This document shows positions 23,544-32,936 of a DNA stretch of 64,000 bases, one piece after another. How positions within the stretch are numbered: position 1 is the first letter of the stretch; each line of letters starts with the position of its first letter. The DNA is from a virus, in the IMG/VR virus record IMGVR_UViG_3300042090_000646, positions 1 through 64,000 of that record. One strand, 5' to 3'. A program made the position numbers and the translations under genes. The notes beneath the pieces were generated by a model. It was given only the letters and a program-made list of their open reading frames with translations. It was not told the origin of the DNA and ran no database searches.

Positions 23544-24983
23544 ATGGACGTCATCTCGATCCTCGGCCAACTCGCCGAAACTTCTGCGGATCCTCGAATC
23601 CGCACCCTGGTCAAGTCCCTGACCAGCACCCAGGCGGGCACCAACCTCTCTGCCCTGACCGGTGGCGGGGCGATGCGCGTGGAAGCTCTGGAACCGGAAC
23701 TCGCAACTGCGACCGTCCAGAACCCCCATTTCGTGCTGTTCAACCTGCTGTTCCCCAACCGGCATACCTCCTGGTCCCTGATCGACCAGCAGGTCGTTCA
23801 GGACGGCATCGGCGGCTACCCGGGCTCCGCGATCTCCAACGAGACCGGCAGCAACCTGAACCAGAGGAACGGTGCCTATCACCGCGCCATCACCGAGCTG
23901 AAAGTCATGGCTGAATTCGGTGGCGTGACCGTTCCCACCGCCATGCAGGGCGCCCTCCAGCAGGCTGCTGGGGCGGCCGACTTCAACTCGGCGGAACAGG
24001 AAATCTTCTCCGCTCTTTCCCGGGTCCTCCAGACCATCGAGTGGCAGCTCCTCTATGGTGATCCCACGATGACCAATCTGGAGTTCCAGGGCCTGATCCC
24101 CGGACTCCTGGCCAACAGCCCCAACATCACCAACCTGGGCGGTATCGCGCTCAATACCGGAGCCGCCGTGGCACCGATCTGCGCGCGCCTTGCCGGCTTC
24201 GGCAACTGGGGCTCTCCCGACGCCCTGATCTGCTCTCCTGCGGTCAAAGCCGATTATGACGGGCACTTGGAGGCCGGGTATCGCGTGAACCTAGACGCGA
24301 ATGTGCCGAACACCACGCTCGGCGCCCTGGTGAAGGCCATCAAGTACAACGGCCTGGGCGTGGGCAATGGGGTTCTCGACCTCTATCCCCATCCCTTCCT
24401 GGACGAAAACATGCGGCAGCCGGTGGAGAACTACGCCCCGACTGAAACCAGCGGCTCCGCCCCTGGCGCCATCGCTGGCGTGGCCTCCGGGACCACCGGA
24501 TCGATCCCTGCGGGGACCTATTTCTACCGGGCTGAAGCGGCTGGTCCCGGCTTCGTCTCCACCTCTGTCGCCTCGGCCTCCGTCACCGTGGCGGCCACCA
24601 ACATCGTGACCCTGACCATCACTGCCTCCGGCGGCCAGGCCGAGAGCTACTACAACATCTACCGCAGCTCCAAGAACGGTGCCGTCACCTCAAGCCTGAC
24701 CCGATTCATTACTCGCGTGGCCAGGACCGGTGGCTCCACGACCTTCGTGGATACCAATGCCAGCATCCCCGGCACCTCAAGCGCCCTCATCCTGACCACG
24801 GCGCCCCAGTTCGACGCCCTGCGCCTGGTCCAGATGGCGCCCCCCAGCAAGATCCCCCTCGCCATGACCCAGCTCCAGTACAACTTCGCGGTCATGTATA
24901 TCGCGTGCCTCCGGCTTTCCCTGCCGAAAAAGCACGCCCTGATCACCAACATCCTGCCCTCCAACGCGACCTGGCTGCCCTGA
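23544..24983 (+). CDS. Major capsid protein with Ig-like insertion
   Basis: 479 aa; strong AAGGAGG site. The protein has an N-terminal helical arm, then features of caudoviral capsids: AMRVEALEPELATATVQNPH, FVLFNLLFPNRHTSWSLIDQ, AYHRAITELKVMAEFGGVTV and EWQLLYGDP. Residues ~297-420 form a Gly/Ser/Thr-rich beta domain (GSIPAGTYFYRAEAAGPGFV, ESYYNIYRSS), resembling Ig/FN3-type surface domains seen inserted in phage capsid proteins. The C-terminus returns to the capsid fold (FDALRLVQMAPPSKIPLAMT). A terminator follows. It is the most abundant virion protein if the assignment is right. Confidence 0.8.
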   Translation: MDVISILGQLAETSADPRIRTLVKSLTSTQAGTNLSALTGGGAMRVEALEPELATATVQNPHFVLFNLLFPNRHTSWSLIDQQVVQDGIGGYPGSAISNETGSNLNQRNGAYHRAITELKVMAEFGGVTVPTAMQGALQQAAGAADFNSAEQEIFSALSRVLQTIEWQLLYGDPTMTNLEFQGLIPGLLANSPNITNLGGIALNTGAAVAPICARLAGFGNWGSPDALICSPAVKADYDGHLEAGYRVNLDANVPNTTLGALVKAIKYNGLGVGNGVLDLYPHPFLDENMRQPVENYAPTETSGSAPGAIAGVASGTTGSIPAGTYFYRAEAAGPGFVSTSVASASVTVAATNIVTLTITASGGQAESYYNIYRSSKNGAVTSSLTRFITRVARTGGSTTFVDTNASIPGTSSALILTTAPQFDALRLVQMAPPSKIPLAMTQLQYNFAVMYIACLRLSLPKKHALITNILPSNATWLP

Positions 24984-24998
24984 GCCCTGACGCAATCC

Positions 24999-25034
24999 GG
25001 TCCAGGTGGTCTTTCGGGCCACCTGGACCTTTTT
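24999..25034 (+). terminator. Rho-independent terminator after the capsid gene
   Basis: Perfect 11-bp stem GGTCCAGGTGG/CCACCTGGACC with a 9-base loop, followed by TTTTT. It would separate high-level capsid expression from the genes downstream. Confidence 0.9.
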
Positions 25035-25047
25035 GAAAGGAGATTCC

Positions 25048-25449
25048 GTGGATCAGAAGATCATAATGTGCCACACCGGACGCCCCTGCGATCCGCCCAT
25101 CATCAACATGCCGCACGGGGACCCCATCGTTTTCGAGCCGAACCCTAATGGCGGCCCACTCTGGATCGCCTACTGCACTGCCGAACAGGTGGAGGACATG
25201 GCCAGGTTCGACTTCTTCCGGAAGTTCACCGAGGAGCTTCCGGAGGAAAAGATCGAGAAGGGGAATATCCCCGACGAGACCTGGACCCGCGCCGGAATCG
25301 CCGAGTGGGCCCTGGAGGAGCTGGATATCGTCATCGACCTGAAGCTCAAGGCAGACATGCTCGCCGAGCTGAATGCTGCCGTCGCCAAGGCCGAGGCCGA
25401 GAAGGCCAGCCTGCCTCCCTTCGTTTCGGGTGAACCCGTCACCGACTAA
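25048..25449 (+). CDS. Head-associated hypothetical protein, 133 aa
   Basis: GTG start with AAAGGAGA 6 bases upstream; the site lies just after the terminator T-run. The sequence begins MDQKIIMCHTGRPCDPPIIN and continues DPIVFEPNPNGGPLWIAYCT. This compact strand-rich start is followed by helices rich in Glu/Lys. No family recognised. The position directly after the capsid gene suggests a head-completion or decoration role. Confidence 0.55.
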   Translation: MDQKIIMCHTGRPCDPPIINMPHGDPIVFEPNPNGGPLWIAYCTAEQVEDMARFDFFRKFTEELPEEKIEKGNIPDETWTRAGIAEWALEELDIVIDLKLKADMLAELNAAVAKAEAEKASLPPFVSGEPVTD

Positions 25450-25460
25450 GGACTACGCTC

Positions 25461-26234
25461 ATGCCGTTTGAGGTCACCCCAGACTATCTCCTGGCCACCT
25501 ATCTGTCTGGGCTAGTGACGCGTCTGCCTCGGCTTGCGGAATCCCCCTGCGCTGACTTCCTTGTGGATGCCATCGCAGAGGGATCCTGGAAGGTCCAGCG
25601 AGACCTTGGGACCCGTTTCGTGCCGACGACATTCATTCCCCAATTCGACACCGGAAACGACGGATATCCTCCGCAAACCTCGGGCCCTGCTGAATTCGAG
25701 CCATATTACCAGTGGCCCGGCGTCCTCCCGGGGGATGGATTCCCCCTTCTCAAGACCCGCATCCGCCCCATCCAGCAGATTGTGTCCCTGGTCCTGACGG
25801 TGCCCGGCACGATCATCTCCCAATTCACCTTCGACAATTCGTGGCTGCGGACGGATCGGAAATCCAACCAGATCATGATCTCCCCGACGGGATCCAATGC
25901 TATCTATGCCCTGGCCTATGCCATGGGCGGATTGGCCTGGCGCACCGCCCAGTCGGCGGCCCTGACCTATCTGGCCGGACTCGACGCGCAGAATCCGGAC
26001 TGGCCCAAGGTCAACCGGCTTACGGCCATGCGGTCCACACTGGCCCTTCTCCCCATGCTCTCCGGGTGGCTCAATCCCACCGCCCTATCATCAATCTCCG
26101 CGGACGGCCTGACCCAATCCCGCAAGACGGGATATGTGTTCTCCGACTGGGCCGAGACCTTGGAAAAGGATTGCGAGAAGCTTACCAACGAGCTGCTGGG
26201 CGCCTGGGACGGCCCCGGTCTGTTCGTCCTGTGA
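25461..26234 (+). CDS. Putative neck/tail-completion protein, 257 aa
   Basis: AAGGA precedes ATG 25461. The N-terminal 45 residues are helical (YLLATYLSGLVTRLPRLAES). Then come aromatic, Pro/Gly-rich strands (FEPYYQWPGVLPGDGFPLLK, RPIQQIVSLVLTVPGTIISQ) and a C-terminal helix. No family recognised. It is placed between capsid and baseplate genes, where head-tail connectors usually lie. Confidence 0.5.
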   Translation: MPFEVTPDYLLATYLSGLVTRLPRLAESPCADFLVDAIAEGSWKVQRDLGTRFVPTTFIPQFDTGNDGYPPQTSGPAEFEPYYQWPGVLPGDGFPLLKTRIRPIQQIVSLVLTVPGTIISQFTFDNSWLRTDRKSNQIMISPTGSNAIYALAYAMGGLAWRTAQSAALTYLAGLDAQNPDWPKVNRLTAMRSTLALLPMLSGWLNPTALSSISADGLTQSRKTGYVFSDWAETLEKDCEKLTNELLGAWDGPGLFVL

Positions 26235-26246
26235 TGGGAGGCATCC

Positions 26247-27779
26247 GTGTCTCTCCATGACGTCGCCTTCTATACCTTCGAGATTTGGAAGTCCGATCTG
26301 TCGCAAAAGGCAGATTATGGGGATGTTGTTGACCTATCCTCGATCTCGGCCACCTTGCGCTTGGCGCCCCAGGCCCTCACCATCGAGACCGGCTACCGTG
26401 CTGATTTTGGTCTGGATCTTAATGGGGATCCGGTGATCGCCGAAGCCGGGTTTGGGCCGGGCCGGTGGACCATTCGGGGCAACTATGGCGTCGGTTCCCA
26501 AGGACTGAAGACACTCGCCAACAACTCCGACCAGGGCATGATCACCCTGGGCCTAGACAACCGCCTGGCCATCCTCGCGGTCCTCCAGAACTATGCCGAT
26601 ACCAACGCTTTCAACCTCACCTATGGCAAACCCCTCCTGAAGTTGGTCTTCAAGGTCCTGTCGGGGGGTCCCAGCGAGTTCAAGAACCAGGTTTGGTGGA
26701 TCCTCCCGCTAGGAATGCCCACCGATGAGCGGAGTGCCACTCGTCCCCTGGACTGGTCCTATAGCATGACCTTCTGGGCCCTCAAACGGGTGGATCAGCA
26801 GGTATCGGCGACGGACATGCTCAACGGGCTCTCTCTCACAAGCTTGATGGCAATAATCAGCCAGATTAAGGGCGACATTCAGGCAATCCAGCAGCTCCTC
26901 AACTTTAGCCAGTGGCCCATCGTCCAGACGATTCAGGGCGTCATCACGGGGGTCCAGTCTGCGGTCAACTCGGCCAATAACCTGGTGGGCATGGTCAATG
27001 CCGATTTCCAGGGCGCCTCGGACCTCCTGCGTTCTGCCAGTTTTGCCTTGACCTCCCTGATCGGGACGGTAGAGGCCACTGCTAACCTCCCGGCTCAGGC
27101 CCAGCAGGACCTCATCCAGTCCCTGACTTATGCCCGGGTGAGCATCGGCCAATCCCTCCTGTCGATCACTGCCAATGGCGAATTGACCTCCACGCCTCCG
27201 GCCCCGGCGCCGATTCCGGTCATCCCAAACCGCGATCTCCGCATGATCGCCGCTACGGTCCTAGGGGACGCATCCCTGTGGACCACTATCGCCGCGCAGA
27301 ATGACCTGGTCTACCCGTTCGTCTCCTGGCCTGCCGGTGGCCCAGCAGCCTCTCCAAGCGGTTTGATCCCAGGGACGGTCGCAGCACCCGGCGGCTTACT
27401 CACGGCAACCCCTGGAGCCTCGCAGGCCATCCTGGACCCCGCCGGGATGGATCTCGACCCCAGCGGTGGGGACTTCCTGGTGGGTGGGATCCAGAATATC
27501 GTCAACGCCCTTAACCGGCGGTTGAACACCCCCTTGGGCTATCTACCTCAGCACCCCAATTACGGGTCCTCCCTGAACAAGTGGCTGGGCGAGCCCCTTA
27601 CGGTGGACAACGCCCTGGCCATCCGGGGGGAAGTCTCGCGGGTCCTCCTTTCAGACCCTAGGGTGACAACCATTACCGCCATCACCCTGGAGACGGATGG
27701 GGAGCAGTCGGTCTCGGTCAATGCCATTGCCCAGACCATCCTCGGCCCTGCCGCATTCGCTGTTACCGGAGGCTCCTAA
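26247..27779 (+). CDS. Baseplate protein: hub-like N-terminus, LysM and gp25 wedge domain in one chain
   Basis: 510 aa; GTG start with GGGAGG. The N-terminal ~170 residues are strand-rich (FYTFEIWKSDLSQKADYGDV, WWILPLGMPTDERS). A helical middle follows (AIISQIKGDIQAIQQLLNFS). LysM-type sequence lies at ~325-370 (NRDLRMIAATVLGDASLWTT, IAAQNDLVYPF). The C-terminal ~100 residues fit the GPW/gp25 family: GIQNIVNALNRRLNTPLGYL, HPNYGSSLNKWLG, DPRVTTITAITL. gp25-like proteins are core wedge components of contractile tails, and LysM-type proteins such as T4 gp53 sit beside them. A fused version is unusual. The stop abuts the next start (TAAATG). Confidence 0.75.
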   Translation: MSLHDVAFYTFEIWKSDLSQKADYGDVVDLSSISATLRLAPQALTIETGYRADFGLDLNGDPVIAEAGFGPGRWTIRGNYGVGSQGLKTLANNSDQGMITLGLDNRLAILAVLQNYADTNAFNLTYGKPLLKLVFKVLSGGPSEFKNQVWWILPLGMPTDERSATRPLDWSYSMTFWALKRVDQQVSATDMLNGLSLTSLMAIISQIKGDIQAIQQLLNFSQWPIVQTIQGVITGVQSAVNSANNLVGMVNADFQGASDLLRSASFALTSLIGTVEATANLPAQAQQDLIQSLTYARVSIGQSLLSITANGELTSTPPAPAPIPVIPNRDLRMIAATVLGDASLWTTIAAQNDLVYPFVSWPAGGPAASPSGLIPGTVAAPGGLLTATPGASQAILDPAGMDLDPSGGDFLVGGIQNIVNALNRRLNTPLGYLPQHPNYGSSLNKWLGEPLTVDNALAIRGEVSRVLLSDPRVTTITAITLETDGEQSVSVNAIAQTILGPAAFAVTGGS

Positions 27780-29081
27780 ATGGGCTCATCCCTCGGCTTC
27801 CAAGTCCGTGATTGGACCAGCTACACCCAGACGATGGCATCCTGGATCGCCTCCAACCCCTCCTTAGTGCCAGGATTCAATCTGCCCAGCGACATGATCG
27901 AGGGTTCCTTGGAACGGGCCCACCTTGAGGCCCTGGCCATGGTCATGGAGGACTATGACATCCGGGCCCAGAAGGCCGTCGACTATGCAGCCAACAACGC
28001 GGTCTACAATGCCTTTGGCTTCCCCTACCTTTCGGCGAGCCCGTCCCTGGGCCAGGTGACCTTTACCGCTCTGGTCGCCCCGGCCGCCAATATCGACATC
28101 CCCACGGGAACCAAGCTCGGGACCAGCACCGGGGTCCAGTTCGTCACCACCCAAGACGCCACCTTGGAGGCCGGTTCCTTCACAGTGGTCTCCGTCCCGG
28201 TTCAGGCAGCAACCACCGGAACTGCCACCAACGTCCCGGCCTCGTCCATCAGTCGGATCCTCTACCCCATCGCTGGGGTGGACCAGGTGACCAATCCCCA
28301 GGCAACCTGCGGCGGGACTGATCCGGAAACTCCTGCCGCCCGTCAGACCCGGTTTCAATCCTGGGTCAATACCCTGACGAGGGGGACCCTTCAGGCTCTG
28401 GAATATGCGTCCGTTTCGGTCGCCCAATGCGGCGTGATCGATGCCCTGGCGGTCGAGCCGTTCAATATGACTCCTCCGCAAGGCTCCGTGGGTAACGTGT
28501 GGGTGTTCCTGGACAACGGACTCGGCTCGGCAGTCGTGCCGGGTGCCATCGCCTCAGCTATCAACGGGACTGGCGGGGTCGGCGGGGTCATGAACGGCTA
28601 TCCTGGTCCCAATAATACCTTCGTCCCTGGCTGGGCCGCCGCGGGGATACAGGTGATCCTGAAGCCGGTCCTCTATGCCAACGTGTTCTTGACGGCTGCC
28701 GTCGTCACGAATTCCCACGGGAAAGGCCGGTTCGGTGATATCCAGGCAGCTCTTTCTGCCGCCGCGACCACCTATTTCAATGCCGTGACCATCGGCCAGC
28801 CGGTGATCTATCACGAGTTGTTGGTGGCCCTCTCCCTGGCCGACCCGGACATCCAGAGCATCACGCTCCAGATGGGTCTGGAATCGACCCCTGGCACCCT
28901 CGCAAGCCTGATCTGGAACCCATCCGCGGGAGGAATGGACAACACCGTCTATGCCACCCTGGCGAGCCACCCAATCCTATTTGGCTCTGACTTCACCTGG
29001 AACCAGAATGACCCGGTCCAGGTCGGTTCGCGGTATGTCCTCCAGAACGATGCCACCTATCCCATCTGGAACCTTTCATGA
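27780..29081 (+). CDS. Baseplate wedge protein, gpJ/gp6-like
   Basis: 433 aa, typical for the baseplate J family (P2 gpJ, Mu gp47, T4 gp6 core). Diagnostic stretches are DYAANNAVYNAFGFPYLSAS (start of the J fold), IPTGTKLGTSTGVQFVTTQD, then TGTATNVPASSISRI and the domain containing GGTDPETPAARQTRFQSWVN. The product forms the wedge ring around the hub and triggers sheath contraction. It is translationally coupled to the gp25-fusion gene upstream and the hub gene downstream (ATGA at 29078-29081). Confidence 0.85.
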   Translation: MGSSLGFQVRDWTSYTQTMASWIASNPSLVPGFNLPSDMIEGSLERAHLEALAMVMEDYDIRAQKAVDYAANNAVYNAFGFPYLSASPSLGQVTFTALVAPAANIDIPTGTKLGTSTGVQFVTTQDATLEAGSFTVVSVPVQAATTGTATNVPASSISRILYPIAGVDQVTNPQATCGGTDPETPAARQTRFQSWVNTLTRGTLQALEYASVSVAQCGVIDALAVEPFNMTPPQGSVGNVWVFLDNGLGSAVVPGAIASAINGTGGVGGVMNGYPGPNNTFVPGWAAAGIQVILKPVLYANVFLTAAVVTNSHGKGRFGDIQAALSAAATTYFNAVTIGQPVIYHELLVALSLADPDIQSITLQMGLESTPGTLASLIWNPSAGGMDNTVYATLASHPILFGSDFTWNQNDPVQVGSRYVLQNDATYPIWNLS

Positions 29082-31120
29082 CGACTCATTATGGCATCCA
29101 GGTCCGGGTCTACCTGGATTCAGTGGGTCCAATGGTCCAGTCCGGGGTCACCCGGACCTATTCGGTCAAGATGCTGGAGACCGGGACTATTTTCAATGAC
29201 CTGGCCAACAGCAAGGTCTATACGGACCCCATCGGCATCGTCGCCATCGAGACAAGCGAGACAATGCGTGGGCACTCGGGGGCACTGAGCCTCCTGGTCG
29301 GGGCGGTTGGGGCGATCCTCCGCACCCGGATAGAGGCGCAGGACTGCCTACGAATCGAGGCCAATACCGGAAGTGGATGGCATTGCCTGTTCGACGGCTT
29401 CGTGTCCCTCGTCTCCTGGTCCCGGTTCTCCTCCGTCCGGGGCTTTTCCTGGCGGCTTCAAGTCCATGCCGAAGGGCTCTCGCGGATCTTCCAGCAGGCG
29501 TGGCTGAACTGGCGCATGGCGGTCATGCAGGGGCCGATTGCCGACTTGATGACCGCCAATGGCCGACGGATCATGAACAACCTGTCCAGCAACGGCGGCT
29601 ATTTCACTGATCCCCAGCAGTTCATCGGGATGCTCTTGAATTTCGGGGTGAGCGACATCATGGGGCTCACGGGTAGGGATGGAATACCCATTGCCATCAA
29701 CGATTATTGGCAGATAGGGAATTTGGGCTCAATGATTGGGGATCAGCCGGATTTCGGCTCATGGGCGCCGAATTGGCACAATGCCATGGGCCTACAAGTC
29801 GGGGCGGCATTGGACTCTTATCTCCAGATGGAGGGCCCGCTCATGCAGACCATCACCTCCATCTCGGAACCGACCTTGCATGAGTTCTTTATCACATATC
29901 AGGTCAAGGGCGGGATCGAAGGGAACCCTGAAATTCCGACCGTTGTTTTCCGGCCCATCCCTTTCCCAGGACCTGGCATCGATCCCGCTCCGCTCCGGCC
30001 ATCGGCTCCCGGTGTTTCCTATCCAGACGATACCGAATGGATGGCATTGCCGGTCCTTAAGCTCGGAAATGCCAATAACATGCCGTCCCCAGTGAGCATC
30101 TCCGCCAGCAAAAACGACGGCGAACGAAAAAACATGTTCGTGTGGGCCATGTCCTCTGCCTTGGATGGGAGTCCGGAATCGCTCATGGGATCCAAACAGA
30201 GGATGGGGTATTGGCTGGACATGACCTCCCTCCAGCGGTATGGCTATGCCACGGAGCAGGTGACCACCTCGGTTTTCAACCGCCAGAACACGGATTGGAT
30301 GGAGGATTTGATTCCGCGTGTTCTGGGACGGGTCGCCTTCCAGAAGGCGGCCGTGCCTTATTTGTGGAACCATCAGCGGAATTATCCCCTCCTGCTAGGC
30401 TCTCACCCGGGCATGGTCCTCCAGGATTCCACAGATGGGGCCTGCGGCTATATCAATGCCGTATCTCACCAAATCCAGGCCGGAGATCCAGGTGTTTTCC
30501 GGGCCGCGACCACCATCCAGGTTGAACGGGTTGTGGAAAACGCTTCGAGTCCTGTCACCCAGGAGAGCTATCCGGGCAGTGTCCGATCCTATCTGTTCGC
30601 CCTTCAACACTACTTCCCGGCCCCCGATCAGAACCTGGCCCTGGAAACCATCCATACCGCCATGCATGGGGTTCCTCCGCCTGCAAGCGGGTTCGTTCGG
30701 GTCCAACCTTGGACCGGGGCGATGGTCGAAACTTCGGGCATCGGAGCCACCCGGAGGTGCGGGGTCCACAAAGCCGTGGATTATGCTCTGGCCGTTGGGA
30801 CCCCGCTGGTTGCTCCATGCGATGGGAAATTCCTTTATCAGCGGACCCAGGTGGATGCATTGGGCCACGTCGTGGGAGCTGGCAACTATGTCAAATTCCA
30901 GGGAGACGATGGTTCCGTCCATATGTTCGCCCATCTCTCGTCCTTCCCATATCCGGCCCTCGCGGTGAATCAGCGGATCCGTGCTGGCTCAACGCCAATG
31001 GGCGTCACTGGCATTTCTGGCCATACCACCGGACCCCATCTTCACTGGCAAATTCTCATGGGCAAAGATCGAATCCTGGACCCCCAGGTATGGATCGCCA
31101 ACGGAGGGTCACCGCTATGA
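29078..31120 (+). CDS. Baseplate hub protein with C-terminal M23 peptidase
   Basis: 680 aa. Residues 1-550 are a hub-type beta structure (GIQVRVYLDSVGPMVQSGVT, FDGFVSLVSWSRFSSVRGFS). From ~555 there is a LytM/M23 zinc metallopeptidase: H564 in GVHKAVDYA with D568, MFAHLSS, and the H-x-H pair (H654, H656) in GHTTGPHLHWQI. It would cleave peptidoglycan cross-links locally when the tail penetrates the wall. The gene sits between the wedge and spike genes and overlaps both neighbours by four bases. Confidence 0.8.
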   Translation: MTTHYGIQVRVYLDSVGPMVQSGVTRTYSVKMLETGTIFNDLANSKVYTDPIGIVAIETSETMRGHSGALSLLVGAVGAILRTRIEAQDCLRIEANTGSGWHCLFDGFVSLVSWSRFSSVRGFSWRLQVHAEGLSRIFQQAWLNWRMAVMQGPIADLMTANGRRIMNNLSSNGGYFTDPQQFIGMLLNFGVSDIMGLTGRDGIPIAINDYWQIGNLGSMIGDQPDFGSWAPNWHNAMGLQVGAALDSYLQMEGPLMQTITSISEPTLHEFFITYQVKGGIEGNPEIPTVVFRPIPFPGPGIDPAPLRPSAPGVSYPDDTEWMALPVLKLGNANNMPSPVSISASKNDGERKNMFVWAMSSALDGSPESLMGSKQRMGYWLDMTSLQRYGYATEQVTTSVFNRQNTDWMEDLIPRVLGRVAFQKAAVPYLWNHQRNYPLLLGSHPGMVLQDSTDGACGYINAVSHQIQAGDPGVFRAATTIQVERVVENASSPVTQESYPGSVRSYLFALQHYFPAPDQNLALETIHTAMHGVPPPASGFVRVQPWTGAMVETSGIGATRRCGVHKAVDYALAVGTPLVAPCDGKFLYQRTQVDALGHVVGAGNYVKFQGDDGSVHMFAHLSSFPYPALAVNQRIRAGSTPMGVTGISGHTTGPHLHWQILMGKDRILDPQVWIANGGSPL

Positions 31121-32100
31121 TGGGCGCCAATTTCGGAGTCGTTTATGCCCAGGTCCCTACTAGGCACGGGGTCCAGGTTGAGTGGCGCAACCTCCAGTTC
31201 CAGGGGGCTCCAAACCCCACAGAGGATGGCTATGGCTTTTGTCGGGTTGGGTCCCGGAGGGCCCACCCTAGCCTCGGGATGGAGACCGACCTCCCGGCAG
31301 TTGGAGAACTTGGCCTGATCATCTCCTTGGATGACGAGGTGAACGTCTGGGTGTGTTCTATTCCGTGGCAGGACATCAATGCGATCATTCCTGGCTTGAC
31401 ATTGAAGCGGCATGACTCTGGTGTCACCAGCCAGATCAACGCCGATGGCGAGTGCCAATTGGACTTTCCCGGGGGCTCCAGGATCCGATATACGATCAAT
31501 GATGAGCCGATGGCGATTCCGGCAGGACAGCCGAACATCAACGCTCTGGGCGCCCGGGAGGTCAATTGGATGTGCCTTGATCATGCCAGCGGACTCACGC
31601 TCAAGATCAGCCCCCTGGGCGACCTCACCATCAGCGGGGCCAATACGGTGGGCCTGACCGCCGTTGCGCCTATCTCCATCCAGGGCTTCGGGACCTTCAA
31701 CCTTTCCACTCTACCCATGACGGACAACCCAACTGCGGCGCAGGATTGGGGCCCCCTCTATGGCCTGAACCCGCAGCCCTCCCTTGACATCAACATCAAC
31801 GCCGGAGCGGCGGTGAGCGACCCTGGTGCCGGGGAATCAACCATGAATGTCAATATTACGGCCCAACAGAACGTGAACGTATCGGCTCCGGACGGAACGG
31901 TTACGATTTCGGGCCAAAATGTCCAAATCCAGAACGGCTCCAATGGAGCCCGGTTCTGCATGGAGAGTCTGGTCACCTGGGCCAAGAACCACACCCATAC
32001 CAGCGCCGCCAGTGGTTCGCCCACCTCCGCCCCCACGGTAGATCCAACCGGGCAACCCTCGAACTATTCCCCATCCACTCTCCTGGGCCAACACGGATGA
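31117..32100 (+). CDS. Baseplate spike protein, gpV-like
   Basis: 327 aa from ATG 31117 overlapping the hub stop. The N-terminal half looks like the OB fold of gpV/gp5-type spikes (WRNLQFQGAPNPTEDGYGFC, GELGLIISLDDEVNVWVCSI). Beta-helix-like repeats follow (DHASGLTLKISPLGDLTISG, TAQQNVNVSAPDGTVTISGQ). Near the end, KNHTHTSAA has the H-x-H pair that in P2-type spikes binds the tip iron. It would form the trimeric membrane-piercing tip. A Ser/Pro/Thr-rich tail follows that motif. Confidence 0.75.
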   Translation: MMGANFGVVYAQVPTRHGVQVEWRNLQFQGAPNPTEDGYGFCRVGSRRAHPSLGMETDLPAVGELGLIISLDDEVNVWVCSIPWQDINAIIPGLTLKRHDSGVTSQINADGECQLDFPGGSRIRYTINDEPMAIPAGQPNINALGAREVNWMCLDHASGLTLKISPLGDLTISGANTVGLTAVAPISIQGFGTFNLSTLPMTDNPTAAQDWGPLYGLNPQPSLDININAGAAVSDPGAGESTMNVNITAQQNVNVSAPDGTVTISGQNVQIQNGSNGARFCMESLVTWAKNHTHTSAASGSPTSAPTVDPTGQPSNYSPSTLLGQHG

Positions 32101-32936
32101 GCGAATTCTTTCTGACGCTGCCAGGTGGCATCATGGATGACCTCAAGGCAGAGGTCCTGGCCATTGCTACCAAGGTTCCGGACGAATTCAAGAACCTGGG
32201 CCATGCCGTCGGAGTGACGGCCTACGAGGCCAAGGATCTCTATGAGGGATACCTGGCAGACCAGCCCATCCCGGGCAGAGGCCAGCTCAAGAAGCCTGCC
32301 ATCCTAAAGGGCCAGACTATCTGCCGCCCGTTGAGCGCCCTGGCTTGGGCTATTGGCCATGAGGACGACGCCGCCAAGCGAATCGAGGAAGGATCGCCCG
32401 CGCATGACATGAAGCAGGACCTCCGCAAGGCGCCCAAGGCTAGGAGAAGCAAGGACGGGAGCCTCTACCTGATTATTCCGTTCCGGCATAGTAATCCCAA
32501 GGCCCGGGGCATCCAGGCCATGCCCAAGGAGGTCTACAAGCTGGCCAAGGCGATGAGCTTCAGCCATCACCAGGGCGTGATCGGCTCGCGCATGTCGGCA
32601 ACGGGCCATTCGGTCCCATTGTTTGGTTACCAGTGGGGTGACCGTCTTGGCAAAGGCTTAGCGCCCAAAGCCAAATCCTGGCATGTCACCGACTACTACC
32701 AAGGGATGTATCGCTTCCATGACGCCGGGACTACCAAGCAGCAGAAATCTGCCGGCTATATTACCTTCCGAACCATGTCACAGAAATCGGACCCAAGGAG
32801 CTGGATCCGACCGGCGCAGCCCGGACTATTCCCCTTGGACACCGCCATGACCGAGGCATGGAACGCCAATGTCCCGTTCCTAGATGCCGCCCTGTGGGAG
32901 GACATCCAGGTCATGTGGGCCGGAATCAAGTCTTGA
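32097..32936 (+). CDS. Tail-region hypothetical protein, 279 aa
   Basis: ATGA overlap with the spike gene. It opens LTLPGGIMDDLKAEVLAIAT and contains a basic stretch (DLRKAPKARRSKDGSLYLII) and GYITFRTMSQKSDPRSWIRP. The latter resembles the C-terminal WIRPA/G motif of phage minor tail proteins of the HK97-gp10 type. Function not assigned beyond tail assembly. Its last 11 bases overlap the convergent collar-protein gene. Confidence 0.5.
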   Translation: MSEFFLTLPGGIMDDLKAEVLAIATKVPDEFKNLGHAVGVTAYEAKDLYEGYLADQPIPGRGQLKKPAILKGQTICRPLSALAWAIGHEDDAAKRIEEGSPAHDMKQDLRKAPKARRSKDGSLYLIIPFRHSNPKARGIQAMPKEVYKLAKAMSFSHHQGVIGSRMSATGHSVPLFGYQWGDRLGKGLAPKAKSWHVTDYYQGMYRFHDAGTTKQQKSAGYITFRTMSQKSDPRSWIRPAQPGLFPLDTAMTEAWNANVPFLDAALWEDIQVMWAGIKS

